Assembly: GCA_009789175.1 (NCBI GenBank)
Contig: CP046866.1
Span: 1,054,001 to 1,118,000, forward strand
Source of the DNA: Salinibaculum litoreum
Lineage (GTDB): Archaea > Halobacteriota > Halobacteria > Halobacteriales > Haloarculaceae
Direction of reading: 5' to 3'
DNA: 64,000 nucleotides
The translations under genes and the position numbers were made by a program. Below are positions 27,714 to 35,379 of the stretch, in pieces. Under the pieces are notes generated by a model. The model searched no databases and had not been told where the DNA came from. It saw nothing but the letters and a program-made list of their open reading frames with translations. The number at the start of each line of letters is the position of its first letter. Positions within the stretch are counted from its first letter, which is position 1.

Positions 27714-28178
27714 TCATTCTTGGTCCTGAGAGTCAGCCCCTCCTGAAAGCGGCGTTCCGAGCGACCGCTGCTTGTCTTCCTGAACGTCGTCTTCTTGCAC
27801 CAGTTCATTCATGCTCTTATCACCGTATTTCGAAGCGACTTCTTCGACTCGGGAACGCGTGCTCTGGAAGGACTCATCCAGATAGGCCTTCGTTCGCTCA
27901 AAGCCGCTCACATACCGCTCACCTTTCTCCGTCTCTGCAATATCTCGTGATTGTCCCTCCTCATCGGTTTCGACAATCCCCATGTCGATGTACCGCTTGA
28001 CGGTTCGTGAAAGGCCTTCGTTGAATGGTCCTCGTTGCTTCAGAACAGAATCCACATCACTCTCACCCGGCTCACGCCGATACCGATCCAAGAGCTTGTG
28101 ATACTTCCCTCGCCCTTCGATCTCCCCACCAGTCTTGTGTAAGAGCAGCAGTTCCGGATGGTGGTCGTCGTCACTCAT
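27714..28178 (-). CDS. Winged-helix protein coupled to the SMC-like ATPase
   Basis: 154 residues. A winged-helix domain fills the first 100 residues (LLLHKTGGEIEGRGKYHK, RGPFNEGLSRTVKRYIDMGIV, AETEKGERYVSGF); the rest is a charged helix and a disordered tail. The start overlaps the stop of the ATPase gene (28175-28178), so the two are translationally coupled. It may be the DNA- or partner-binding subunit. No named family recognised. Confidence 0.7.
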   Translation of the reverse strand: MSDDDHHPELLLLHKTGGEIEGRGKYHKLLDRYRREPGESDVDSVLKQRGPFNEGLSRTVKRYIDMGIVETDEEGQSRDIAETEKGERYVSGFERTKAYLDESFQSTRSRVEEVASKYGDKSMNELVQEDDVQEDKQRSLGTPLSGGADSQDQE

Positions 28179-29749
28179 AGGTACTCATCAAGGGTTGTCG
28201 TTTCAGTACTGATGCGGTCCAACTGGACAATCTGTGACTGACCATCTTGGAAGTGAGATTGAATCCTGTCGAGCGGAGAAGTCATGATGCACTGGATATC
28301 TACCTCTCGCAGATAGCGGGCAGCAGCGTCCTGAATGTCAGATTCGAGGTTCGTGAGCGGTTCGTCAAGCACGAGCACCTCCCAATTGTGTGCATCATCA
28401 TCTTCCTGAGCGAACTGTGCGACCGTGAGAGCAAATGCAAGATTGACGAGTCGTTTCTCGCCACTGCTGAGCCGGTCATATGGCCGAATACCTTCAGATC
28501 CTGTTCCCGGAAATTCCAATTCCCCATCGGGAGTGAGGCCGACTTCAGTGCCGAGATCTGGGGCGATTTCTTGATAGACCTCAGAAAGTCTGTCAGTGAA
28601 GATCTCTCGAATTTCTGTAAACGCCTCGTCTTCCAGTTCTTCTATCCGAGTCTCTGCGACAGATATCGACTCATCAATGGCATCAACAAGCTCCTGACGC
28701 CGTTCTAGCCGAGCCTCCAACTCATCTTGTTGAGCCGTGAACTCGTCCAAGTCTTCTCGTTTCTGCGCAAGTTCCTCCTCAGTAGTTTCCCGAAGCTGAT
28801 CGATGTCGTACTCTGCCTGCTTGAGTGCAGTTCTGATAAACTGGTTAAGCTCGTTCAGTTTTGGCTCGGATTCTTTGAGCTCGGTGATTTCAGCCTTTAC
28901 CGCCGAGAGTTCTTCCTCCAACTCTCCGATATCCTCTTTCAGCTCGACAATCCGATCATCTGCGCTGTCAACCTTCTCACGAAGCCGTTCGCGCAGTTCA
29001 GAGAGGTCTCGATCACGCCCACACTGCGGACACCTGTTCGGAAGTCGATTCCGTGCAGTATCTTCCTCAACTAGACGTCCACAGACGGGGCAGGTAAACT
29101 CCTGGATGGCATCAATGATGAGATCGTTTACCTTCTGCGTATACCGGGAAGCATCGCCCAGCTCACGTCGCTTCTGTTTGAGGCGGTCTTCAAGAGTCCG
29201 CCGCTGGTCATAGAGGTCGTCAAGACGTTCTGCAACGTCATCTTTCGCCTGAAGGCGGTCTCTGATGCTTTCAATCTCTCCCGACTCGATCAGCCCCTTA
29301 AGTTCTTCAATCTCCTCGATTCGGTTCTGAGTGCGAGAGACCGGGAGGGAATTCAGGTCCTCTTCGAGTTGTTTAATACCTGGCTCTTGTTCACCCCGTC
29401 TCCGTATCTCTCTGAGATGGCCTAAATCGTGCTTTGCACGGCGGTGTCGCTCGATTTCGTCTTGGTTTTCCGCACTAAGTAGGCCTCGAATCCTGTTGAG
29501 CAACTCTTCGCTGGAAAGGGCGCTAATCGGCTGATTTGCCAGGTTTGCGGGAATGAACTGGAGACGAACATCCTCCTTCGACCCAATATTCGACCTCACC
29601 CCGTCATCAGCGTCATACGACTGATTCGTACTCTCGTACGTGTGATTTCGATCCCGGAGAACAGCGTTGGCATTATCGAAGTGAACATTCACGGTGCTAC
29701 GCTGGCCCGGCGTAACACCGAACGTCCCAGACCGGCCATACAATGCATA

Positions 29750-30812
29750 GAGCGTGTCATAGAAAGCGTCACGTACGAAGCAGCAGGGTGCGAAAAGTGT
29801 GTCCAACACCAGCGCAACCCTGCAAGACGTAGCTTCGGTAGACGACTTCTTGAATGCGGCGGCTACCGAGACAGTACCGCTGTTTGAATACCTTGAATTC
29901 CAGTTTCTGAGAGAGTACGACGTGTTCGCCCCCTCGAAGCGGGGGCGAACACGAGTTCACCAGCCACCAGCCCTCTTTTGCGGCTTTCTACACTGCTACT
30001 ACAAGGATATCTACGGCACACGTCCGGTTGCACGAGAACTCCAGCACGGCCTCGTCTGGTACTACTGTGGACTCGACAAACCGCCGTCTAGGGACACGGT
30101 TGACCGCTTTCTCACCGATCTCGAACACGTTATCGACGATATCTTCAACAGGCTCATCGAGCAGGCCGCCGCCCGCGGCCTGCTCGACTCCACGTACTCT
30201 ATCGATTCGACACACATCGAGGCGATCCAATACAACGACGCCGCCTCGTGGAACTATGATCCAACTGCCGAGGAGTACTACTACGGCTTCGGCTGTACGA
30301 TCGTCTCAACCGGGTCAAAGATTCCGATTGCGGCGGAATTCACACAGGCCAAACAAGCAGACAAAGAGACGGCGATGCGCGTCACACGTGACGCGCTCGC
30401 CGTCGAAACTCCGATCTGGATGCTTGGAGATAGCGCCTACGACATCCTTGATTGGCACGATCACCTGCTGGCCGCAGGGGTCGTGCCAATCGCTCCATAC
30501 AATCCGCGAAACACTGATGACCCGAAAAATATCGAGTACAGGGTCGAAGACCGAATCGAGGAACACAGCGAGGACGTTCAGCTGAAACAATCCATCTTAG
30601 ACGAGACGTACAACAACCGGACAGGAGTGGAACGAACCAACGACGCAGTCAAGGACTGCGGCCTCGGGCACGTCCGCGCCCGAGGCCGCGTCCATGCACG
30701 AACAGAAGTGTTCCTTGCACTGTGTCTCCGACTCGTCATTGCAATCACCAACTACGAGCGAGGAAACGAACCGGGCTGTGAGATGCTATGAGTTGGATTC
30801 TATGACACGCTC
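29750..30812 (+). mobile_element. IS copy 1 (1063 bp) inside the SMC-like gene
   Basis: Ends are 15-bp perfect inverted repeats, GAGCGTGTCATAGAA at 29750-29764 and its complement at 30798-30812. A 6-bp target duplication TGCATA flanks it at 29744-29749 and 30813-30818. It carries one DDE transposase gene. Same length as the copy at 39078-40140, and nearly identical in the transposase. Confidence 0.92.
29799..30791 (+). CDS. IS5/IS4-superfamily DDE transposase, copy 1
   Basis: 330 residues from a GTG at 29799. Catalytic residues are in YSIDSTHIEAIQ (D), MLGDSAYDIL (D) and NRTGVERTNDAVKDCGLG (E). The N-terminal DUF772-like helical domain precedes them. Frame intact, so the element may be active. 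A 13-bp perfect hairpin (29921-29933 with 29941-29953) lies within the coding sequence. Confidence 0.88.
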   Translation: MSNTSATLQDVASVDDFLNAAATETVPLFEYLEFQFLREYDVFAPSKRGRTRVHQPPALFCGFLHCYYKDIYGTRPVARELQHGLVWYYCGLDKPPSRDTVDRFLTDLEHVIDDIFNRLIEQAAARGLLDSTYSIDSTHIEAIQYNDAASWNYDPTAEEYYYGFGCTIVSTGSKIPIAAEFTQAKQADKETAMRVTRDALAVETPIWMLGDSAYDILDWHDHLLAAGVVPIAPYNPRNTDDPKNIEYRVEDRIEEHSEDVQLKQSILDETYNNRTGVERTNDAVKDCGLGHVRARGRVHARTEVFLALCLRLVIAITNYERGNEPGCEML

Positions 30813-30945
30813 TGCATAGAGAATTGCGTTGAATGTCAGCGTCTTCCCGGACCGATTCCCGCCGTATAGAAGTAGATCGTCACCACGAATGGAGTCCTCG
30901 TTGATTGTCGGGCTCTCTTCGATTGCGAAGTTTTCGACTTCGAGT

Positions 30946-31473
30946 CTACTGATTTTCATAGTTTTCCTCGTAGGGAACGGACATCTGGTTCGCAAGTCGA
31001 TTCAACTCTCGATAGGAACGAACGGAGAGCGTGCGAAGCAACACAGCGGCGGTGGCAACGCCGAAAACCACTCCAATCACTCCAGTAATCACGTATCCAG
31101 TGACCAGTACCGCGCCCGCAAGGAGAATCCCTGAAAGAATCGCTACGTGATGGCCGTAAGCCAGTTCATCAAACTCATCCACCGCGTCCTTGACTTCCTG
31201 TGGGGCGGAATCATAGAAATCACTCTCACCGGTGATCCTCGCTATTGTCTCCGTAGACTGCTTCAGATTACCACCAGCCCAAAAATCGTTGAGCCAGTCG
31301 TTTGCGACAACCACGGTGAACATCACTGCCAAAGCAGGAATCGTTGCTACCGCAAGCGCAAGCCGATCTGTCGATACAAGCGGAACGTCCCAGTAGAGGA
31401 AAGCGAACAACGAATAGAGATATACACCCAACGCACCCCATCCGCCGTTCTTTACCTGGGACTTCACCCCCAT
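30946..31473 (-). CDS. Membrane protein coupled to the SMC-like ATPase
   Basis: 175 residues from the ATG at 31473. The earlier TTG at 31491 would be upstream of the likely transcription start given TTTTATTA at 31505-31512. Four predicted membrane segments in two pairs (about 13-30, 42-62, 112-130, 133-152), separated by an acidic loop of about 45 residues (TETIARITGESDFYDSAPQE). The C-terminus is soluble. It overlaps the SMC-like gene by 14 bases. A membrane protein coupled to an SMC-type ATPase suggests an effector/sensor pair; no family recognised. Confidence 0.7.
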   Translation of the reverse strand: MGVKSQVKNGGWGALGVYLYSLFAFLYWDVPLVSTDRLALAVATIPALAVMFTVVVANDWLNDFWAGGNLKQSTETIARITGESDFYDSAPQEVKDAVDEFDELAYGHHVAILSGILLAGAVLVTGYVITGVIGVVFGVATAAVLLRTLSVRSYRELNRLANQMSVPYEENYENQ

Positions 31474-31504
31474 ATGATACCATTCAGTCAACCACAGCCC
31501 TGAG

Positions 31505-31512
31505 TAATAAAA
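31505..31512 (-). promoter_or_regulatory. TATA box of the membrane/SMC/winged-helix operon
   Basis: TTTTATTA on the minus strand, 32-39 bases before the ATG at 31473, allowing a leader of a few bases. Confidence 0.4.
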
Positions 31513-31848
31513 TGTATGGTAGTTGCCGTATCGACTGTGGAATTATACTCCCGCAGTAGATTAGCTTCCCAAGAGTCAATCTTTCAATCACGCTGCTACC
31601 CGCATCCACATAACCGACGAGAGCTGACTCATTCTGCAGAAATGCTGTCCCGACCCCTGTATCTTCGACCCCAACGTAACCACATGATAGCTGAGTGGAG
31701 GTACTGCTACGAGTCCGGGGTAAGTCGCGGTCGCCACCCCACTTCACAGCTAGTTCAACGACAATAGCGACTGACCGACAGGTACTAGTTATAATGTCGC
31801 CCTTCGTTCACATGCAACACAAGCGGAATACGATGTTCTTCGGTGAGA
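31513..31848. other. Gene-free stretch between the membrane and Mrr genes
   Basis: About 335 bases. Short ORFs on both strands show no coding character and no repeats were seen. Confidence 0.5.
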
Positions 31849-32646
31849 TTAGTTCAGCGAGAGGTTGTATTTTCGAATGACTCCGACCACAGCCAAAGTA
31901 TAGATCAGCATCAATAGAGAGACGCCGGCGGTCAGTAAGGAGGATTGATTAATTGTGGCACGGAGTTCAGCCATTGCGAGGAGAGCTATGGGGGGAGCAA
32001 TTGCAAGAAGATAGAGTATTATCGATATCCGGTTATTTTTGGAAGGCGGATTTTGGTCTTCGTCTGGTGGGCTCCCCCATGCTGAGCGGGAGTTGCTGTC
32101 TGATATCTGGTCTAGATTATCGATGTCATCCGCATCGTACACTCGGCCATAGGAACTAGATTCATCGAAAGAACCGGAATCTGGTTCTGGTTGAGTGGCA
32201 AATTCGGTGTCCGTCGGAGCATCAGACTGGGAGTTCGTGGTAGAGTTTGAACCTACCTGGATGCCTGCTTCATCTATCAACGCGAGAAGATCTTCCCGGT
32301 CCACAGTTCTCACGTCAAGGTCCTTTGCGAGGGTTTCTGCATCGGAAGTGAACTCCCCCGTAGTGACTACGACAACGCGATCTACCCCAGACTCTTGCTG
32401 GTAGAGAGTGGCATAATTCCGAATCTCCTTGCTTCCCACCTTATTCTGCTCACTGTACGCCTTCGCCTGAATAAGCACCTTCTCGGTAACTGGAATCTCT
32501 TTCGTGGCGATGACGTCAATTCCCCTGTCTCTAGAACCGGGCGTCACCTCTGTCTCGTATCCTAATTCTGCCCAGATTTCGGCAACGAGTTCTTCAAACT
32601 CAGTGGGCCTAATCGAATTGAGATAGTCTTCCAGCCCACACTCCAT
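31849..32646 (-). CDS. Mrr-type restriction endonuclease with C-terminal membrane segments
   Basis: 265 residues. The first 130 form an Mrr-like PD-(D/E)XK domain: FEELVAEIWAELGYETEV, GSRDRGIDVIATK (Asp), KVLIQAKAYSE (QxK version of the motif) and VVVVTTGEFTSDAE. A long acidic, Ser-rich linker follows (about 135-205). Two membrane helices close the protein (ISIILYLLAIAPPIALLAM and SLLTAGVSLLMLIYTLAVV). Mrr enzymes cut modified or foreign DNA; here the nuclease would be anchored to the membrane with the catalytic domain inside. Confidence 0.82.
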   Translation of the reverse strand: MECGLEDYLNSIRPTEFEELVAEIWAELGYETEVTPGSRDRGIDVIATKEIPVTEKVLIQAKAYSEQNKVGSKEIRNYATLYQQESGVDRVVVVTTGEFTSDAETLAKDLDVRTVDREDLLALIDEAGIQVGSNSTTNSQSDAPTDTEFATQPEPDSGSFDESSSYGRVYDADDIDNLDQISDSNSRSAWGSPPDEDQNPPSKNNRISIILYLLAIAPPIALLAMAELRATINQSSLLTAGVSLLMLIYTLAVVGVIRKYNLSLN

Positions 32647-32841
32647 GGCGGATAATTCTGGCTCAGATTGTAAAAACTATCCACTTGACGTATCAGTTAA
32701 CGATTCTGCCGAGACCCTCAACAGTGGGCGCTACGATGGTGCTAATTGAAGAATCCATACTTACCGGTTAGTCGCACTGGATCTGTTCGCTGATGAGGTT
32801 TTCAACAGAGCTCTAACCCGATATGGGCATGGCTGCTACAT

Positions 32842-33888
32842 TCAGGCATCTCCTGCAACAAGCGAGACAAGTTCTCGAACGTCTTCGCGGTCGTCTGAGA
32901 GCCCGGCGATATCCAAGGCATCACGGACGCTTGTGTTCTGGTACTGGTCGTAGAGTTCCTCCGCGATAAACTCCGAGAGGTCGCCGTCTACGTCTTCCTC
33001 ACGGGGGAGAACGCCGCGGCATACTTCCACAAACTCGTCGCGGTCGTACTGCTCGAACTCCCAGACCATGAAGCGGTCCACGAGCGAGTCTGGTGTGATT
33101 TTGTCCGACTGGTTGCCGGCGGCGAAGACAGTAGTGCCCAACTCGACCTTCTCCGAGCCACGGTCACCTTTCGTCACCTCGACGTATCCTTGGCCGCAGA
33201 GCGTCATCAGCGCCTCACGGTCGGATTTATCGCCCTTCTCGATTTCTTCAACGACGAGGAACCGCGGCTTCTCCTTCACGAGGAGGTCGCGGATGCCGGC
33301 CGCAGACGAGGAGTTCCCAGAGAACACGACGCGGTGTGCGCCGGGTAGTTCGAGGATGTCGTCCAGCATCATCGACTTCCCGCTGCCGGGCTGGCCGACG
33401 AGCAGGTGGTGGACCTGCTTGCCGCGGTTGATGGTGCGCCGAAACCACTTCTTCTCATCCTCGTACCCGACCACGTCGGTAAAGAGACTCTTTACGTCCA
33501 CAGCGTCCATCGACGGATAGTCTGGGTCGCCAGACGTCGCCTGGTCAGTCTCGTCTTCGACAGCGAGCGTGACGACCTCCTTGGCCTCCTCATGGAGGAG
33601 TTCCCAGTCGTGGTCATCGCCGTCACCATGGTCGATACCGACCCGCCAGTACGACTTGTTTGAAGAGCTGTAGGACTTCGTAATGAAGCCTGTTCCCGCA
33701 AGTTGCGACAACTCCCATCCGTGGATACCGAGATCGTTGACCTCGAACCCGACGTGCGGGTACTCCTGCCAGCGGTCCATATCTGCCTCTTCGCTTTGAT
33801 AGTCGATGGCGGCGACCATCGCATCTAACAACCGCTCGTCGTCACGGACTTTCTCAATCAGTTTGTCGCGGGCAAGTTCTTGCGTCAT
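32842..33888 (-). CDS. AAA+ ATPase
   Basis: 348 residues. The N-terminal 110 residues are helical and unassigned. The AAA+ module has Walker A HLLVGQPGSGKSMML (about 168-180), Walker B FLVVEEIEKGDKSD and sensor 1 VFAAGNQSDKI, followed by an arginine-containing SLVDRFMVWEF. This is the RuvB/MoxR/MCM-like layout common in haloarchaeal islands. No partner gene on the same strand is adjacent. GC is higher than in its neighbours. Confidence 0.8.
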   Translation of the reverse strand: MTQELARDKLIEKVRDDERLLDAMVAAIDYQSEEADMDRWQEYPHVGFEVNDLGIHGWELSQLAGTGFITKSYSSSNKSYWRVGIDHGDGDDHDWELLHEEAKEVVTLAVEDETDQATSGDPDYPSMDAVDVKSLFTDVVGYEDEKKWFRRTINRGKQVHHLLVGQPGSGKSMMLDDILELPGAHRVVFSGNSSSAAGIRDLLVKEKPRFLVVEEIEKGDKSDREALMTLCGQGYVEVTKGDRGSEKVELGTTVFAAGNQSDKITPDSLVDRFMVWEFEQYDRDEFVEVCRGVLPREEDVDGDLSEFIAEELYDQYQNTSVRDALDIAGLSDDREDVRELVSLVAGDA

Positions 33889-34129
33889 ACTCTGCAGGTC
33901 CGTAATCCGCTAACATCAAACCGACCATACTTGAACCGACAGAAATCTTCATATCTTTTTCCTTTTCCACATCTGCACCCTCTGTTACGTCCTTGTAGAT
34001 TGTTCAGTACCTAAACCCGGGTTCACCCATTGAGTGGCGAGGTGGCGAATTGTATTTACTGTTTACCAGGGTGGTCATAGACGGTGTGTAAACTGCTTGA
34101 TGACGCTCACTGCTGAGGAGTGCGATCAG

Positions 34130-34285
34130 TTACTCGGAAATCCTGTGGTAGGCAATTTCGTCTGAACCACAGTTCGGACACTGATTTGCGTCGGGGGAGA
34201 GGTTCGTTCCGCAGTGACGGCACTCAACGACGACCTCTGGATCGTAATCTGAGAGGAGCCGATTAAGTACCGCACGCACACTCAT
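34130..34285 (-). CDS. Small zinc-ribbon protein
   Basis: 51 residues, MSVRAVLNRLLSDYDPEVVV at the N-terminus followed by two CxxC knuckles (CRHCG and CPNCG), then a short strand. It should bind one zinc ion. Typical of the many small zinc-finger proteins of haloarchaea; role unknown. The 240 bases upstream of it towards the AAA+ gene hold nothing recognisable. Confidence 0.65.
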   Translation of the reverse strand: MSVRAVLNRLLSDYDPEVVVECRHCGTNLSPDANQCPNCGSDEIAYHRISE

Positions 34286-34446
34286 GAGCACCCGATATTC
34301 CGCCGGCATTGAATTAACGGTACTGGTCTCGGGGCTTTCTCCGGAAATCCGGGGTGGACGCCCAGCGAGCTCAGCAAAATCTTACTGTCCGGACGGCGTA
34401 CTATTCACGTGGAAGGACCTGTCACACGCTCCTTCCACCCATAGGC

Positions 34447-34599
34447 ATGCCTACCGGTGACTCGTCGCTCGGTCAGTGCCCAGAGTGCGGCGAACGGATC
34501 TCTGTCGCGTGGCTGCTTGTTGAATACAGTAGAGACGACGGGACTGACGGCATTTGGGCGGAATGCCCATCGTGTGAGGACGTCGTCGCGCCAGAGTAG
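34447..34599 (+). CDS. Small zinc-ribbon protein
   Basis: 50 residues from the ATG at 34447. CPECGERISVAWLL and CPSCEDVVAPE give two CxxC pairs about 30 residues apart. Divergent from the zinc-ribbon gene just to its left and followed after 54 bases by a TRAM gene on the same strand. Role unknown. Confidence 0.6.
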   Translation: MPTGDSSLGQCPECGERISVAWLLVEYSRDDGTDGIWAECPSCEDVVAPE

Positions 34600-34653
34600 C
34601 AAGACAGCAACATCAAGTGGCCGTCACGTCGTATTTCAACCAGAACACGAGTA

Positions 34654-35064
34654 ATGGAGATTCCTACGCAACTGCGGTGTCTCTTCGGTGGCGCTGTCGA
34701 ACAGCAAGACGGGACGTATCTCATTGAGGTCCCGGAGCGCGAGATAGATCTTGGCGAGCTTCAGAAGGGTGAAACATACCGCGTGGCTGTGCTCGGGGCA
34801 TCAGCCACTGACGACGCTGACCAGACTCCCTCCGACGCAACGCGCAAGCGGACGCCGAGCACACCCCCTGTTGCCGAAGGTGAGCAGCGAACCGTCGAAA
34901 TCGAAGACATCGGTGATCAGGGCGACGGAATCACGCGTGTCGAACGTGGCTTCGTCGTCATCGTCCCGGATACCGAGCGCGGCGAGCGTGTCACCGTCGA
35001 AATCACAGAGGTAGCTAAGAACGTTGCCTTCGCCGAGGTCGCCGACCGCAAAAATCACGACTAA
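34654..35064 (+). CDS. TRAM-domain protein
   Basis: 136 residues. The C-terminal 65 residues are a TRAM domain (EQRTVEIEDIGDQGDGITRV, ERGFVVIVPDTERGERV, VAKNVAFAEVADRK), an RNA-binding beta barrel. A Pro/Thr-rich linker joins it to an N-terminal 45-residue strand-rich segment. Free TRAM proteins in archaea are thought to act as RNA chaperones. Confidence 0.85.
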   Translation: MEIPTQLRCLFGGAVEQQDGTYLIEVPEREIDLGELQKGETYRVAVLGASATDDADQTPSDATRKRTPSTPPVAEGEQRTVEIEDIGDQGDGITRVERGFVVIVPDTERGERVTVEITEVAKNVAFAEVADRKNHD

Positions 35065-35379
35065 CAGTTTCTAAACCCGATATCTGCCGTGACGGGTGTA
35101 GAATCAAAAACTCGCACTATAGACAATCGGTGTGAGCAACCAAACACTCAATGAGACTCTCATTGAGACGATGTTCGAGATCTTAGAACAATTGGTAATT
35201 GGTGAGTGGGACCGATGTTCACCGCTGGCCAAATCGGCGACCGCATTGTCGCATTCGTCATAGCGCGTGATGAATCAGCAGCCATTCCCGCAGCGGGAAA
35301 AGCAGCGAACCCGGTGCAGTCTTGTGATTCAAGTAGAAAAATACAGTGGGTGTGAAGGGGGGCCAACCGGTGTGTTTGA
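35065..35379. other. Gene-free region after the TRAM gene
   Basis: About 315 bases. A 46-codon plus-strand ORF near 35215 has no recognisable family and might be a gene remnant. ACACTCAATGAGACTCTCATTGAGACG contains a direct repeat of the block AATGAGACTC/CATTGAGACG as an imperfect palindrome around 35148-35170. Confidence 0.4.

Larger units (their letters stand above)
28175..30959 (-). pseudogene. SMC/RecF-like ATPase gene interrupted by an IS
   Basis: The N-terminus (ATG at 30959, MKISRLEVENFAIEES) has Walker A LYGGNRSGKTLTF. The frame stops at an IS (29750-30812) and resumes after it as YGRSGTFGVTPGQRS. Removing the IS and one target duplication restores an uninterrupted 571-residue protein reading ILYALYGRSGTFG at the junction. 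The middle has coiled coils and a double CxxC zinc motif (CPVCGRL, CPQCGRD). The C-terminal ATPase half has LSSGEKRLVNLAFAL and VLVLDEPLTNLESD. It resembles archaeal SMC-related proteins. The gene overlaps a membrane protein gene upstream and a winged-helix gene downstream. As it stands it cannot make the full ATPase. Confidence 0.85.
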
